DNA of 64,000 nt from Roseobacter denitrificans OCh 114 (GTDB taxonomy: Bacteria; Pseudomonadota; Alphaproteobacteria; Rhodobacterales; Rhodobacteraceae). Where the stretch lies: positions 3,061,001 to 3,125,000 of the forward strand of contig NC_008209.1 in assembly GCF_000014045.1 (NCBI RefSeq), written 5' to 3'. Position 1 is the stretch's first letter, and each line of letters starts with the position of its first letter. The position numbers were made by a program, and so were the translations under genes. Below are positions 8,265 to 18,740 of the stretch, one piece after another. The notes under the pieces were generated by a model. That model had not been told where the DNA came from and made no database searches. It saw only the letters and a program-made list of their open reading frames with translations.

Positions 8265-9776
8265 ATGGCACTCACACCTGATTTCGATGCGTTTGAGCAG
8301 GCCTACAGCACAGGGCTGAACCAGATCGTATACACCAGACTGGCGGCCGACCTCGACACGCCGGTATCTCTGATGCTCAAGCTGACGGGGGCGCAGAAAG
8401 ATGCCTTTGTGCTGGAATCCGTGACCGGGGGCGAGGTGCGCGGGCGCTATTCGATCATCGGGATGAAACCCGATCTGATCTGGCGCTGTCAGGGCAAGAC
8501 CAGCGAAATCAACCGCGCCGCGCGCTATGATGCCGATGCGTTTGAGCCGCTGGAGGGCAACCCGCTGGACCGGCTGCGCGATCTGATCGCGGAGAGCAAG
8601 ATCGACCTGCCGCTTGATTTGCCGCAGGCTGCTGCGGGTCTGTTCGGCTATCTCGGCTATGACATGGTGCGGCTGGTCGAACATCTGCCCGACATCAACC
8701 CCGACCCGCTGGGCCTGCCTGACGCGATCATGCTGCGCCCTTCGGTGATTGCGGTGCTGGACGGCGTCAAGGGCGAGGTCACGGTAGTATCGCCTGCTTG
8801 GGTGTCTGACGGACAAACCGCCCGCGCGGCTTATGCGCAGGCCGCCGAGCGTGTCATGGACGCCGTGCGCGATCTGGAGCGCGCGATGCCCATGGCCACC
8901 CGCGATCTGGGTGACGCGGATGCCCCCGGCGCGCCGGTCAGCAACTTTACCCACGAAGGCTACAAGGCCGCCGTGGAAAAGGCGCGCGACTACATCTGTG
9001 CGGGCGATATTTTTCAGGTGGTCCCGGCACAGCGCTGGACGCAGGATTTCGCGCAGGATCCTTTCGCGCTTTATCGTAGTTTGCGGCGCACGAACCCCTC
9101 GCCTTTCATGTTCTATTTCAATTTTGGCGGCTTTCAGGTGATCGGGGCCAGCCCCGAAATTCTCGTGCGCGTCTTTGGCAATGAGGTCACGATCCGCCCC
9201 ATCGCAGGCACCCGCCCGCGCGGCAAGACACCGCAAGAGGACAACGCGCTCGAAGCGGATCTGCTGGCAGACAAGAAAGAGCTGGCGGAGCATCTGATGC
9301 TGCTTGATCTGGGCCGCAATGACGTGGGCCGCGTGGCCAAGATCGGCACCGTCCGCCCCACCGAAGAGTTCATCGTCGAGCGCTACAGCCACGTGATGCA
9401 TATTGTGTCCAATGTGGTGGGTGAGTTGCGGGAGGACGCCGATGCGCTGGATGCGTTCTTCGCAGGGATGCCCGCGGGCACTGTGTCGGGGGCACCCAAG
9501 GTGCGCGCGATGGAGATCATTGACGAGTTGGAGCCTGAAAAACGCGGTGTCTATGGCGGCGGCGTCGGCTATTTCAGCGCCGGTGGCGATATGGACATGT
9601 GCATCGCCCTGCGCACCGCCGTGGTGCAGGACCAAAAGCTATACATTCAGGCCGGTGGCGGCGTTGTCTATGACAGCGACCCCGAGGCGGAATATCAGGA
9701 AACGGTTCACAAATCGAACGCGATCCGACGCGCGGCGGCAGATGCTGCACGCTTCAGCGGTGAAGGCAACCGTTAG
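8265..9776 (+). CDS. trpE: Anthranilate synthase component I
   Basis: A 503-residue enzyme that, with TrpG, makes anthranilate from chorismate, the first committed step of tryptophan synthesis. The C-terminal chorismate-binding domain shows IAGTRPRGKTPQEDN, LLDLGRNDVGRVAKIG, ERYSHVMHIVSNVVGEL, and FFAGMPAGTVSGAPKVRAME. The N-terminal TrpE regulatory region begins around SLMLKLTGAQKDAFVLESV. The partner trpG is not adjacent but 5.4 kb downstream, next to trpD and trpC. No leader peptide with tandem Trp codons is visible upstream, since ppiD ends six bases before the start. Confidence 0.97.
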   Translation: MALTPDFDAFEQAYSTGLNQIVYTRLAADLDTPVSLMLKLTGAQKDAFVLESVTGGEVRGRYSIIGMKPDLIWRCQGKTSEINRAARYDADAFEPLEGNPLDRLRDLIAESKIDLPLDLPQAAAGLFGYLGYDMVRLVEHLPDINPDPLGLPDAIMLRPSVIAVLDGVKGEVTVVSPAWVSDGQTARAAYAQAAERVMDAVRDLERAMPMATRDLGDADAPGAPVSNFTHEGYKAAVEKARDYICAGDIFQVVPAQRWTQDFAQDPFALYRSLRRTNPSPFMFYFNFGGFQVIGASPEILVRVFGNEVTIRPIAGTRPRGKTPQEDNALEADLLADKKELAEHLMLLDLGRNDVGRVAKIGTVRPTEEFIVERYSHVMHIVSNVVGELREDADALDAFFAGMPAGTVSGAPKVRAMEIIDELEPEKRGVYGGGVGYFSAGGDMDMCIALRTAVVQDQKLYIQAGGGVVYDSDPEAEYQETVHKSNAIRRAAADAARFSGEGNR

Positions 9777-9779
9777 GCC

Positions 9780-10817
9780 ATGGCCCGCGCGCCATTTGAA
9801 ATCGCGGGGAAAACGATCCTTGCCGGGACCTCGCAAACCGTTCACTTGCCGGTCTCGATCCTGCCTGATCACACGCCCGTCACCCTGTCGGTTCAGGTCC
9901 ATCACGGCAAACGTGCCGGACCTACGATGTTTGTCTCGGCCGCCGTGCACGGGGATGAGGTCATTGGTGTGGAGATCGTGCGGCGTCTGCTGCGCGCGCC
10001 GCAACTGTCGGCCCTGCGCGGGACGCTTTTGGTGGTGCCGATCGTCAACGCCTTTGGCTTTCTGAACCGCTCGCGGTATCTGCCCGACCGGCGGGATCTC
10101 AACCGGTGCTTTCCGGGGCATCCATCGGGGTCGTTGGGCGCGCGGCTTGCGCATATCTTTCTGCAAGATGTGGTCTTGCGCTGTGATACCGGTATTGACC
10201 TGCATTCAGCGGCCATTCACCGCACCAATCTGCCACAGATCCGCATCTCTCCCGGTGATAGCGCGACGCGCGCCATGGCGATGGCGTTCGGGGCGCCGGT
10301 TGTGTTGCAATCCTCGCTGCGGGCAGGGTCGCTGCGCGCCGAAGCCGCAGAACGCGGCACCTCTGTTTTATTGTATGAGGCGGGTGAAGGTCTGCGGTTT
10401 GACGAACTTGCCGTGCGCGCCGGTGTGGCGGGCATTCTGCGCGTCATGCGCAGCCTAGGCATGCTGCCGGCCAAGGGGATCGCCAAAGCGAAGGTCGCGC
10501 CTTATGTCTGCAAATCGTCGTCATGGGTGCGCGCGCCTGCGGGCGGGGTGCTGAGGACCTTCCGCGCCGAGGGGGAAACCGTCGAAAAAGGCGAAACCCT
10601 TGCATGCGTCTCCGACCCCTTTGGCGAGGTCGAGACGGACATCATCTCACCCTCTTCGGGCATCCTGATCGGCAGGGCGATTTTGCCCGTCGTCAACGAA
10701 GGGGATGCGGTTTTTCACCTCGCACAACTCAGCCCGGAAGCCGCCGAAGACACCGTTGAAGGCCTTGCGCTGCAGCTGGAAACCGATCCGCTGTTTGATG
10801 AGGATGAAATCATCTGA
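9780..10817 (+). CDS. Succinylglutamate desuccinylase/aspartoacylase family zinc hydrolase
   Basis: A 345-residue M14-like zinc hydrolase. The zinc ligands fit His57 and Glu60 in AAVHGDE and His142 in TGIDLHSAA; RRDLNRCFPG is the conserved substrate loop. The C-terminal 100 residues (VRAPAGGVLRTFRAEGETVEKGE) form a barrel-like domain common to this subfamily. Family members remove acyl groups from N-acyl amino acids or related small molecules; the substrate here is unknown. It starts three bases after the trpE stop, so it is probably in the same transcript, though no link to tryptophan is known. Confidence 0.85.
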   Translation: MARAPFEIAGKTILAGTSQTVHLPVSILPDHTPVTLSVQVHHGKRAGPTMFVSAAVHGDEVIGVEIVRRLLRAPQLSALRGTLLVVPIVNAFGFLNRSRYLPDRRDLNRCFPGHPSGSLGARLAHIFLQDVVLRCDTGIDLHSAAIHRTNLPQIRISPGDSATRAMAMAFGAPVVLQSSLRAGSLRAEAAERGTSVLLYEAGEGLRFDELAVRAGVAGILRVMRSLGMLPAKGIAKAKVAPYVCKSSSWVRAPAGGVLRTFRAEGETVEKGETLACVSDPFGEVETDIISPSSGILIGRAILPVVNEGDAVFHLAQLSPEAAEDTVEGLALQLETDPLFDEDEII

Positions 10818-11030
10818 GGCGGCGCTACCGCACTGCGGCCCGATTAATTTGACGCGGTTTGCAACTAACTTGTTGGTAAAAAAAACACCGCTGAACACGG
10901 GAAATGGTGGTTTTCACATATTCTCTTAAACTCTTTCGTGCATCGTCATCCTGCGCTGTGCAGGTTCCGGTCTGCACGGCTCGAACGGTCGAACGTCCTC
11001 GGCCTGCATCGCCAAGTGGATCGCGCACCT

Positions 11031-13097
11031 ATGGGAGCACTCAAAAAACGCATGCGCCGTGCATTGCATCGGTTCTGCATCAGCAGCCCTCAGGCGCTGT
11101 GGCAGCGCTATATTCTTGGCTTTCTGTTTATTTTTGCCACGATTTCCGTGTCGCACTGGGCCACGCTCGCCACCATAAAGGCGGCTGAAGACGATGCCGA
11201 GGTGCTTTCTGTCAGCAGCCGACAGCAGATGATGAGCCAACGCATCATGTTCCTTCTGACAGAAGCAAAACACGGCCACACGGCCAACATCGAAACCAGT
11301 CTCGAAGATGCGCTGGATGTGTTTGAAACGTCGCATAACGCCTTGGTTTCGCGCGATGACCTGTCCCCGGAGCTGCAAGCGCTCTACTTCGATAAGCAGC
11401 CGATTTCACTGGATGCTTTCTCCCGCCGCTTTGTGCAATTGGTCGGGATTGCCGCGAGTGCAGAGGGCGAAGAGGCCGAAGAACTGCACGCGGTTCTGAC
11501 CCGTTGGGGCACCCATGAATTGCTGGTATCCCTCGCAACCGCATCCGATTTGTTCAGGCAAAGTTCCGAAGCACGGATCAAACGGCTCCATTTCATTCAG
11601 AAAACCGCACTTATTGCGGCCCTGACCGTGTTGTTCATCGAAGCGCTTTTGATTTTCCTGCCGGCGCAATTGTCGGTCAACCGGGCGATTCACCGCCTTG
11701 AGCGCAGCAAGCGTCGGCTCAAATCCTCCATGGAAGTGCTGCGCAACAGGAATACGGAGCTGATCAGCGCCCGTCAGGAATTGATGCGCGCGGCAAACCA
11801 TGACGCCCTTACCGGGCTGTTCAACCGTCGCGCGGTTTACGAACACCTGAGCGCGCCCGGCCCTTCAACGCAAGGCGGTGATTTCACCCGATGCATCATC
11901 AAGATGGACCTCGATCTCTTCAAAGAAGTGAATGACAGTCTTGGACATCATGCAGGTGATCGCGTTCTGGTGCATGTGGCCAGAATCCTCAAGGACGTGT
12001 CCCGCCCCGGCGATTTCGTCGGGCGTATTGGTGGCGACGAATTCGTGATCCTCATCGACAACCCGAAGGATCTGAAGATGATCCAGGACCTGTGCCAACA
12101 GATCATCAGCGCCGTGGGCAAACCGATCACCCTAGATAGGGTCCAGACGAAAATCGGCGCCAGCATCGGCTTCACAATTGCCGCCTCATCAGATGCGACG
12201 CCGGACCAGTTGCTGATAGAAGCGGACCTCGCCCTTTATGAAGCCAAACGCGGCGGACGCAGCCGGGCCTGCGCCTATTCAAACGCATTGGCAGAAGAAA
12301 TCGAGACGCGCCGAATTCTATTCAATGAGATTAACGCCGCGTTGGAGGGGGATCAGTTCGAACCCTATTTCCAGCCTCAGGTGTATACGGAAACAGGTGA
12401 AATCTATGGGTGCGAAGTGCTTGCGCGCTGGCGTCATCCCGAACGCGGCATTGTCCCGCCCGCTACATTTATCGCCGCCGCCGAAGAAGCGGGCATGATC
12501 CACCAGATTGATCAGATCATGGTTGAAAAAGGGCTCGACGCGCTTGAAGTGTTCAGGGAAATGGGCGTGCACGTACCGGCGATTTCTGTCAATGCATCGC
12601 CGCCCACGCTGCGTGACCCGCATCTGACGGACCGCCTCTTGCAGGCCGTGCGCGCACGGCATCTTCCCCCCAGCGTTCTTACGGTCGAGGTGCTGGAGAG
12701 CACATTGATTGAAAACGATGACGACATGGCGCTGCTCACGATCGAGAATCTGTCCAAGGCCGGGTTTTCGGTGGTGCTGGATGATTTTGGCACCGGCTAT
12801 GCTTCGATGTCGAACCTGTCGCGGTTGCGCCTCGATGGGATCAAGCTTGACCAGTCCCTGGTTTTGCCCGTGCCCGAGCCCAGGGCCGACAGCATTATCT
12901 CTGCGCTGGTCACATTGTCGAGCAATCTGAACATGAGAGTGGTCGCGGAAGGGGTCGAAACCCCTGCCCATTTCAAAACCGTCCGGCGACTGGGCTGCGA
13001 TGTGGTTCAGGGGTTCGGGATCGGCAGGCCCATGCCTAAAGAGGCGTTCATCCAATGGTACAATACCTACGGCGCGCAGCAGATCCGGACCGGTTGA
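11031..13097 (+). CDS. Membrane GGDEF-EAL cyclic-di-GMP enzyme with PilJ-type sensor
   Basis: A 688-residue inner-membrane protein. Two membrane segments (about 26-46 and 195-216) bracket a periplasmic helix bundle with [15 protein letters not shown], the PilJ/type IV pilus chemotaxis-like sensor pattern. The cyclase domain has an intact GGDEF (334-338) and, five residues before it, RPGD, an inhibitory I-site. The phosphodiesterase domain has EVLARW (462, in place of EALxR), DDFGTG (from 584), VVAEGVE and [10 protein letters not shown], so both activities look possible. The ATG at 11031 was preferred to an in-frame GTG 93 bases upstream because the longer form adds an arginine-rich tail with no ribosome site. 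Confidence 0.9.
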   Translation: MGALKKRMRRALHRFCISSPQALWQRYILGFLFIFATISVSHWATLATIKAAEDDAEVLSVSSRQQMMSQRIMFLLTEAKHGHTANIETSLEDALDVFETSHNALVSRDDLSPELQALYFDKQPISLDAFSRRFVQLVGIAASAEGEEAEELHAVLTRWGTHELLVSLATASDLFRQSSEARIKRLHFIQKTALIAALTVLFIEALLIFLPAQLSVNRAIHRLERSKRRLKSSMEVLRNRNTELISARQELMRAANHDALTGLFNRRAVYEHLSAPGPSTQGGDFTRCIIKMDLDLFKEVNDSLGHHAGDRVLVHVARILKDVSRPGDFVGRIGGDEFVILIDNPKDLKMIQDLCQQIISAVGKPITLDRVQTKIGASIGFTIAASSDATPDQLLIEADLALYEAKRGGRSRACAYSNALAEEIETRRILFNEINAALEGDQFEPYFQPQVYTETGEIYGCEVLARWRHPERGIVPPATFIAAAEEAGMIHQIDQIMVEKGLDALEVFREMGVHVPAISVNASPPTLRDPHLTDRLLQAVRARHLPPSVLTVEVLESTLIENDDDMALLTIENLSKAGFSVVLDDFGTGYASMSNLSRLRLDGIKLDQSLVLPVPEPRADSIISALVTLSSNLNMRVVAEGVETPAHFKTVRRLGCDVVQGFGIGRPMPKEAFIQWYNTYGAQQIRTG

Positions 13098-13112
13098 CGG
13101 GCAAACCGAGCC

Positions 13113-15059
13113 TCACCTGATGGCGAGGACCGCCGATACCGGGGCCATTGCAACGGTCGATGCGCGGTCTTGCAGCGTCCATTTCATCAGAGCGGCGAGC
13201 GTTTCCTCACTGACCCGGCCCAGCATGATCACATCCCCTTCCTGTGCCGCGCGAAAAGCAGCCTGATCCAGAAAGCGCCGGATCAGCAAAGAGCTCTGGC
13301 CCTCCGCATCCAGGTCGCGAAACACCACGCCCGAAGGCACACCCTCGCGCGCCGCCAGCTTCTGTATCGAATTGAGGCCACGGTTCTGAGTGACAAACCC
13401 ATGTCCCGTCTGGGCCAGAATCCGGGCCACTTGCCGCCCGGCATCCGCGCTCGTCTGCACGCCTGTTTCGACCCCTTCCAGAACGCCGAGCGCCTCGGGC
13501 ACCGCTTGCAGCGCCACGGAGAGGTTCACCTCGGCATCGGCGGCAGTTGCCCCGGCGGGCAGATCAACGGTTGCGAGCACTTCAAAACCGGCATCGCGAT
13601 AGGCTTTCATACGCGCAGCAGCATCCGGGCGCAGCGCGTCTACGGCAAATGTGACCGGAAAGGGAAGCGCGTTCAAAGCAGCAAGCCCAACCGTAGCAGA
13701 GCTCAGATCGCGGCCTGTATCCATCAGGACAACCGCCATCAACGGCTTTGCATCCGGGTTCTCGAAACCGGTCGCGAACCGGGCAAATGGTGTCAGCGCA
13801 GCCTCGGGTCCTGCTGTTTCCGGTTCCTGTGCGGTGCGCTCAGGGCCACCGGCCCCCTCCTGTTGCGGTGCTGCCCCGAGTGTCGGGAGTTGGTTCACGC
13901 GCACGTCCTGACCAGAACGGCTCTCAACCGGCGCGTCCTCGGTATCAGGCAAGAGCGCGGCAGTATCCGCCAGTGCCACGGCATCCAGCGGCGGTGCAGT
14001 CGATGGGGCAGGCGCAGGTTGGATGGACAGCGGCGCGGCCACAGTGTTTTCGGGCGCCGCGACATCCAGGGGTGCTGCAACCGATTGATCCGCTTCCACC
14101 TGCGCATCCGCGCTGTCATCGGGCAGTATTGCACGGCGTTGCGGTGCTGGCTTTTGCAGAGCCTCTGCGCCGACTTTGGGCACATTGGCATCTGCCTGCG
14201 GGTTGACCAGAGCGATTTCGCCGGACGCAACAGGTGCTGGAACAGGTTGGGTCGGCGCGGGCGCGACTTCGGGCGGCTGTTGCGCGATGTCCTGGGATGG
14301 CGCGGCAGGGTCTGGTGGCGTCAGCGCCGCGACCACCCCTGATCCGCGCTCCGCCTCGGGAACGGCGTCAAAGGCGCCTGTGCTTGCCGGGATATCCGGA
14401 ATTGGCGGCTGCGCCGGGTCACTGGAAATTGTCCCCTGCGGCCCGACCAGCACGGGCATGTCCAACGCCGGGATATCTGTCGTGACCTCAGGTCCATCAC
14501 GCCTCTGTGCCGTCGTTGCATCTTGTGCGACGGGCGCGGCTTGCGCCTCTGCCGCAGACGCGTTCGGGTCGGGCGCGGTGCGCAGCGAAACGCCGGTTTC
14601 AGCCGTGGGCGCTTGCAGCGCACCACCCTGCCCCAATGTTGTGCGGGGCGTCGCGGCCCGGGGCGGTTGAAGGCCGGTCGCGGACATTGCATCCGGGGTC
14701 TGCGCCGCTTGCATATCGGCAATAGACCCGGTTTGGGGCACGGCCGCCGGGGCGAGCGTATCAGGCAGCAGGTCTGTCAATGTATCCGGCGTCGGCCCTG
14801 CCAGTTCCGGCGCAACCAGCCTGACCGCAGCCGCCGATGCGTCGCCCGCATCCGGGGCGATGACCTCGGGCGCTGCGACAGAATCGCCCGCCGCCGCGCC
14901 TTCCACCTGCGCCCTGTTGGCCGGCAGATCACTCATGATCGACAACACCGCTACCGCGGTGAGGCTCACACCGGCCCCCGACACCACACCTTTGATAAAT
15001 CCTCTGGCCACTCTAGCGCCCACCCTCTCCACAAAACGCGCCTTGGCCCGGGCTGTCAT
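13113..15059 (-). CDS. Divergent polysaccharide deacetylase family protein with long Pro/Ala-rich linker
   Basis: A 648-residue protein with one N-terminal membrane segment (about 19-45, IKGVVSGAGVSLTAVAVLSI), a 350-residue linker very rich in Ala, Pro, Gln and Asp, and a C-terminal divergent polysaccharide deacetylase domain (about 425-648; PLMAVVLMDTGRDL, FPVTFAVDALRPDAAARM, GHGFVTQNRGLNS). The family is predicted to be periplasmic and may act on cell-wall or envelope glycans; its reaction is not established. The linker is low-complexity and probably spans the periplasm. The gene is convergent with the GGDEF-EAL gene (15-base gap) and divergent from trpG. Confidence 0.82.
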   Translation of the reverse strand: MTARAKARFVERVGARVARGFIKGVVSGAGVSLTAVAVLSIMSDLPANRAQVEGAAAGDSVAAPEVIAPDAGDASAAAVRLVAPELAGPTPDTLTDLLPDTLAPAAVPQTGSIADMQAAQTPDAMSATGLQPPRAATPRTTLGQGGALQAPTAETGVSLRTAPDPNASAAEAQAAPVAQDATTAQRRDGPEVTTDIPALDMPVLVGPQGTISSDPAQPPIPDIPASTGAFDAVPEAERGSGVVAALTPPDPAAPSQDIAQQPPEVAPAPTQPVPAPVASGEIALVNPQADANVPKVGAEALQKPAPQRRAILPDDSADAQVEADQSVAAPLDVAAPENTVAAPLSIQPAPAPSTAPPLDAVALADTAALLPDTEDAPVESRSGQDVRVNQLPTLGAAPQQEGAGGPERTAQEPETAGPEAALTPFARFATGFENPDAKPLMAVVLMDTGRDLSSATVGLAALNALPFPVTFAVDALRPDAAARMKAYRDAGFEVLATVDLPAGATAADAEVNLSVALQAVPEALGVLEGVETGVQTSADAGRQVARILAQTGHGFVTQNRGLNSIQKLAAREGVPSGVVFRDLDAEGQSSLLIRRFLDQAAFRAAQEGDVIMLGRVSEETLAALMKWTLQDRASTVAMAPVSAVLAIR

Positions 15060-15193
15060 CCCGGCAAAACGGTTATCTCAGTCATCGGCCCGGTCACTGC
15101 CTCTTGACGCAGCCAGCCAACCCTGAACAAGTATGCGCGACATATACCGCGCGGGAGGCCGAGGTCTCCAGCCCTGATTGCAAAGTTTTGACC

Positions 15194-15775
15194 ATGTTAC
15201 TGCTGATCGACAACTACGACAGTTTTACCTACAACCTGTTGCACTATTTGGGCAGTTTGGGCGCCGATGTCGAGATCAGGCGCAATGATGCGCTCACCGT
15301 ACAGGATGCGATGGCCATGAATCCGGCGGGAATCCTCTTATCGCCGGGCCCATGTGACCCGGATCAGGCGGGTATCTGTCTTGCCCTGACGCTTGCGGCA
15401 GCCGAAACGAAAACACCGCTCATGGGCGTGTGTCTCGGCCATCAGACCATCGGGCAGGCCTTCGGTGGCAAGGTTGTGCGGGCGAAAGACATCGTGCACG
15501 GCAAACTGGGCGAGATTCGCCATTCCGGAACGGGCGTCTTCGAAGGCCTGCCGACGCCTTTTGCCGCGACCCGGTATCATTCGCTGGTGGTTGACCAAGA
15601 CAGCCTGCCGGACAGCCTGACGGTAACGGCGGCGCTCGACGACGGCACGATCATGGGGCTGCAGCACCGCGCGCTGCCCATTCACGGTGTTCAGTTTCAC
15701 CCCGAATCCATTCGGTCCGAACACGGGCATGCGCTGCTGCAGAACTTTTTGAACGACATGAAGGTTGCCGCATGA
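15194..15775 (+). CDS. trpG: Anthranilate synthase component II (glutamine amidotransferase)
   Basis: A 193-residue class I glutamine amidotransferase that supplies ammonia to TrpE. The catalytic Cys80 is in GVCLGHQ, and His169/Glu171 are in VQFHPES; the N-terminal [14 protein letters not shown] is typical. It may also serve aminodeoxychorismate synthase (PabA role), as in many bacteria with one copy. The ATG at 15194 gives the standard N-terminus; the frame is open 90 bases further but adds unrelated residues. Its stop overlaps the trpD start (ATGA), so the two are coupled. Confidence 0.96.
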   Translation: MLLLIDNYDSFTYNLLHYLGSLGADVEIRRNDALTVQDAMAMNPAGILLSPGPCDPDQAGICLALTLAAAETKTPLMGVCLGHQTIGQAFGGKVVRAKDIVHGKLGEIRHSGTGVFEGLPTPFAATRYHSLVVDQDSLPDSLTVTAALDDGTIMGLQHRALPIHGVQFHPESIRSEHGHALLQNFLNDMKVAA

Positions 15776-16791
15776 GCGACGCGTTGAAACCGCTGATCGG
15801 GGCGGCGGCAGACCGGGCGTTGAGCCGTGCGGAAGCGGAAGATGCCTTTCGGATCCTGTTCGAGGGCGAGGCGACGCCAAGCCAGATTGGCGGGTTTCTG
15901 ATGGCCCTGCGCACGCGCGGCGAGACGGTCGCGGAATATGCTGCGGCGGCCTCTGTGATGCGCGCGAAATGCAACGCGGTCAAGGCCCCCGCCGGGGCGA
16001 TGGACATCGTCGGGACGGGCGGTGATGGCAAAGGGACGCTCAATATTTCAACCGCCACCGCCTTTGTTGTAGCGGGTGCGGGCGTCGTGGTGGCCAAACA
16101 TGGCAATCGAAACCTCAGTTCAAAATCCGGCGCGGCGGATGCGCTGAGCCAGATGGGTCTGAACGTCATGGTCGGCCCGGAGGTGGTTGAAAGGGCGCTG
16201 GCAGAGGCCGGTATCGGCTTTATGATGGCCCCGATGCACCACCCGGCCATCGCGCATGTGATGCCCACGCGCGCCGAACTGGGCACCCGCACCATCTTTA
16301 ATATCCTCGGTCCCCTGACCAACCCGGCAGGTGTCAAACGCCAGCTGACGGGCGCGTTTTCGCGCGATCTGATCCGCCCCATGGCGCAGACGCTGGGCGC
16401 ATTGGGATCAGAAAAGGCATGGTTGGTGCATGGCTCTGACGGGACCGACGAATTGACGATCACGGGGGTCAGCTGGGTGGCGGCACTGGGGCCGGACGGC
16501 AGTGTGACGGACATGGAAATTCATCCCGAGGACGCGGGCCTGCCTGTCCATCCGTTTGAAGCCATCGTTGGCGGTACCCCTGCGCAGAACGCGGCGGATT
16601 TCAAGGCACTGCTGGCCGGTGAGGCCTCTGCCTATCGCGATGCGGTCCTGCTGAATGCAGCGGCGGCCCTTGTGGTGGCGGATGCAGCAAGCACCCTGCA
16701 GGACGGTGTGGAAATGGCCGCCACATCCATCGACAGCGGCGCGGCGGCGCGTAAAATCGAGGCTGTTGCACAGATCACGCAAGCCACGTGA
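15772..16791 (+). CDS. trpD: Anthranilate phosphoribosyltransferase
   Basis: A 339-residue enzyme that joins anthranilate and PRPP in the second step of tryptophan synthesis. The PRPP site is shown by [18 protein letters not shown], followed by [56 protein letters not shown] matches the active-site hinge. Length is standard. It overlaps trpG by four bases (ATGA) and ung by four bases (GTGA). Confidence 0.97.
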   Translation: MSDALKPLIGAAADRALSRAEAEDAFRILFEGEATPSQIGGFLMALRTRGETVAEYAAAASVMRAKCNAVKAPAGAMDIVGTGGDGKGTLNISTATAFVVAGAGVVVAKHGNRNLSSKSGAADALSQMGLNVMVGPEVVERALAEAGIGFMMAPMHHPAIAHVMPTRAELGTRTIFNILGPLTNPAGVKRQLTGAFSRDLIRPMAQTLGALGSEKAWLVHGSDGTDELTITGVSWVAALGPDGSVTDMEIHPEDAGLPVHPFEAIVGGTPAQNAADFKALLAGEASAYRDAVLLNAAAALVVADAASTLQDGVEMAATSIDSGAAARKIEAVAQITQAT

Positions 16792-17450
16792 GGGTGCCTG
16801 CGCTCGGTGGTTGGCACGCGCTGCCGTTTTTCGCGAAAACCTGGCCGGGCATCAGTGACGTCCTGGCGCGCGAAATAGCGCCGGTCCTGCCGCCCCGGGA
16901 GGAGATTTTCGCCGCCCTTGAGCGCACACAACCCCAGCATACGCGCGTCGTGATCCTCGGTCAGGACCCCTATCCGACCCCCGGTCACGCCCATGGGTTT
17001 GCCTTTTCCGCCGCAGCACAAACGCGGCCCCTGCCCCGGTCATTGTCCAACATCTTCAAGGAGATGGATGCGGACCTTGGTGCTGCGCCGCGCCATGCGG
17101 ATCTGCGGTTTTGGGCGGATCAGGGTGTGCTGTTGCTCAACACGGCCCTGACGGTGCGCGCCCATGAGGCCGGATCGCACGCGAAACTCGGATGGCATGC
17201 GCTGACGCAACAGGTGCTGGCACATCTTGACGACCATCCGCGCGCCTTTTTGTTGTGGGGGGCGCATGCGCAAAAGGCGGCGCGCGACGTCGACCCCATC
17301 CGGCATCTGAAGATTGAAACCGCGCATCCCTCGCCGCTGTCGGCGCGGCGCGGCTTTTTCGGCTCCCGCCCCTTCAGCCGGGTGAATGACTGGTTGCAGG
17401 CGCAGGGCCATCAGGCCATAAACTGGAGCAATCCGCCGGAGGCCCCATGA
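16788..17450 (+). CDS. ung: Uracil-DNA glycosylase, family 1
   Basis: A 220-residue DNA repair enzyme that removes uracil from DNA. The water-activating motif [17 protein letters not shown] and the minor-groove motif [21 protein letters not shown] place it in family 1. The start is GTG at 16788, overlapping the trpD stop, which gives [15 protein letters not shown]. It sits between trpD and trpC with four-base overlaps on both sides, so its translation should be tied to tryptophan synthesis genes. This placement is unusual outside the group. A promoter of its own is not apparent. Confidence 0.95.
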   Translation: MRVPALGGWHALPFFAKTWPGISDVLAREIAPVLPPREEIFAALERTQPQHTRVVILGQDPYPTPGHAHGFAFSAAAQTRPLPRSLSNIFKEMDADLGAAPRHADLRFWADQGVLLLNTALTVRAHEAGSHAKLGWHALTQQVLAHLDDHPRAFLLWGAHAQKAARDVDPIRHLKIETAHPSPLSARRGFFGSRPFSRVNDWLQAQGHQAINWSNPPEAP

Positions 17451-18259
17451 CACAGACGATCCTTGATAAAATCAAAGCCTACAAACTCGAAGAGATTGCC
17501 CGCGACAAAGCCGAAACGCCGCTTGAGGCGGTGGAGGCCTTGGCGCGAGAAGCCAGCCCCGTGCGCCCCTTTGCCGAAGCTCTGTTCCGGGCCTCGACCG
17601 AAGGCTATGGGCTGATCGCCGAGATCAAGAAAGCCAGCCCTTCCAAGGGTCTGATCCGCGCGGATTTTGACCCCGCGGTGCTGGCGGCGGCCTATGCGGA
17701 AGGCGGTGCGACCTGTTTGTCGGTGCTGACCGACACGCCCAGTTTTCAGGGGGCCAAGGACTACCTCGTGGCAGCGCGTGCGGCTTGCGATCTGCCGGTG
17801 TTGCGCAAGGATTTCATGTATGACCCCTATCAGGTGGCCGAGGCGCGCAGTCTGGGTGCCGATTGCATCCTGATCATCCTCGCCTCCGTCAGTGATGCGC
17901 AGGCGCAGGAACTGGAAGAGGCCGCGTCCGAATGGGGCATGGATTGCCTGCTCGAAGTGCATGACGCCGAAGAGCTTGAGCGCGCCAGCATGCTGAAGAG
18001 TCGACTGATGGGCATCAACAATCGCAACCTCAAGACCTTTGAGACCACGCTGGACACGACGCGGCAATTGTCCAAATCCGTGCCGGCGGATCGGCTGATC
18101 GTGTCTGAATCCGGCTTGAACACGCCCGAGGAACTGGCCGATATCGCCCGCTATGGCGCGCGTATCTTCCTGATCGGGGAAAGCCTGATGCGGCAGGATG
18201 ATGTGACGCTGGCCACGAAAAAGCTGCTTGAGAAACCTGCCATGGCGGGGGGGATGTAG
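17447..18259 (+). CDS. trpC: Indole-3-glycerol phosphate synthase
   Basis: A 270-residue (beta/alpha)8 enzyme that closes the indole ring of indole-3-glycerol phosphate. [44 protein letters not shown] and [12 protein letters not shown] are the expected barrel motifs with the catalytic lysines and glutamate. It is a stand-alone TrpC, not fused to TrpF. ATG at 17447 overlaps the ung stop (ATGA). moaC begins one base after its stop. Confidence 0.97.
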   Translation: MTQTILDKIKAYKLEEIARDKAETPLEAVEALAREASPVRPFAEALFRASTEGYGLIAEIKKASPSKGLIRADFDPAVLAAAYAEGGATCLSVLTDTPSFQGAKDYLVAARAACDLPVLRKDFMYDPYQVAEARSLGADCILIILASVSDAQAQELEEAASEWGMDCLLEVHDAEELERASMLKSRLMGINNRNLKTFETTLDTTRQLSKSVPADRLIVSESGLNTPEELADIARYGARIFLIGESLMRQDDVTLATKKLLEKPAMAGGM

Positions 18260-18260
18260 C

Positions 18261-18740
18261 GTGAGCGGCAAGCTGACCCATTTTGATGGCAAGGGCGATG
18301 CCCAGATGGTGAATGTGGGGGACAAAGCGATCACGGACCGGATCGCGGTGGCCACATGCTTCATCAGGATGAAACCCGAAACCCATGAAATCATTACGCA
18401 CGGCCGCGCGAAAAAGGGTGATGTGCTTGGTGTGGCGCGGCTGGCAGGGATCATGGCGGCTAAGCGCACGTCCGATCTGATCCCGCTGTGTCATCCGCTG
18501 CCGATCACCAAGGTCGCCGTGGAACTTACGCCTGATGCGCAATTGCCCGGCGTGCGGATTGAGGCCACGGTCAAGACAACGGGCCAGACCGGTGTCGAGA
18601 TGGAGGCGCTGACAGCGGCCAATATCGCCGCCCTCACCGTCTATGACATGTGCAAGGCCGTCGACAAGGGGATGGAGGTCGGTGGCTTGCATGTCGTTTT
18701 GAAAGATGGCGGCAAATCCGGCCGGTACGAAGCGCCATGA
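18261..18740 (+). CDS. moaC: Cyclic pyranopterin monophosphate synthase
   Basis: A 159-residue enzyme that, after MoaA, makes cyclic pyranopterin monophosphate in molybdenum cofactor synthesis. Motifs [31 protein letters not shown] and [21 protein letters not shown] are characteristic. The start is GTG at 18261, giving [15 protein letters not shown]; an earlier ATG in frame lies inside trpC and is rejected. Its stop overlaps moeA by four bases. moaA is not in the window. Confidence 0.96.
   Translation: MSGKLTHFDGKGDAQMVNVGDKAITDRIAVATCFIRMKPETHEIITHGRAKKGDVLGVARLAGIMAAKRTSDLIPLCHPLPITKVAVELTPDAQLPGVRIEATVKTTGQTGVEMEALTAANIAALTVYDMCKAVDKGMEVGGLHVVLKDGGKSGRYEAP

Noticed and set aside
8200-8265. 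Trp attenuator leader before trpE
   Set aside because: The gap is six bases and the end of ppiD has no tandem Trp codons or terminator/antiterminator pair.
7740-9635. A 631-codon open frame on the minus strand
   Set aside because: It is the shadow of ppiD and trpE in a GC-rich genome; it is rich in His, Arg and Gln as shadows are and has no domain.
13170-14342. A 390-codon plus-strand frame
   Set aside because: It lies opposite the low-complexity linker of the deacetylase gene and has the arginine/cysteine-rich make-up of a shadow frame.
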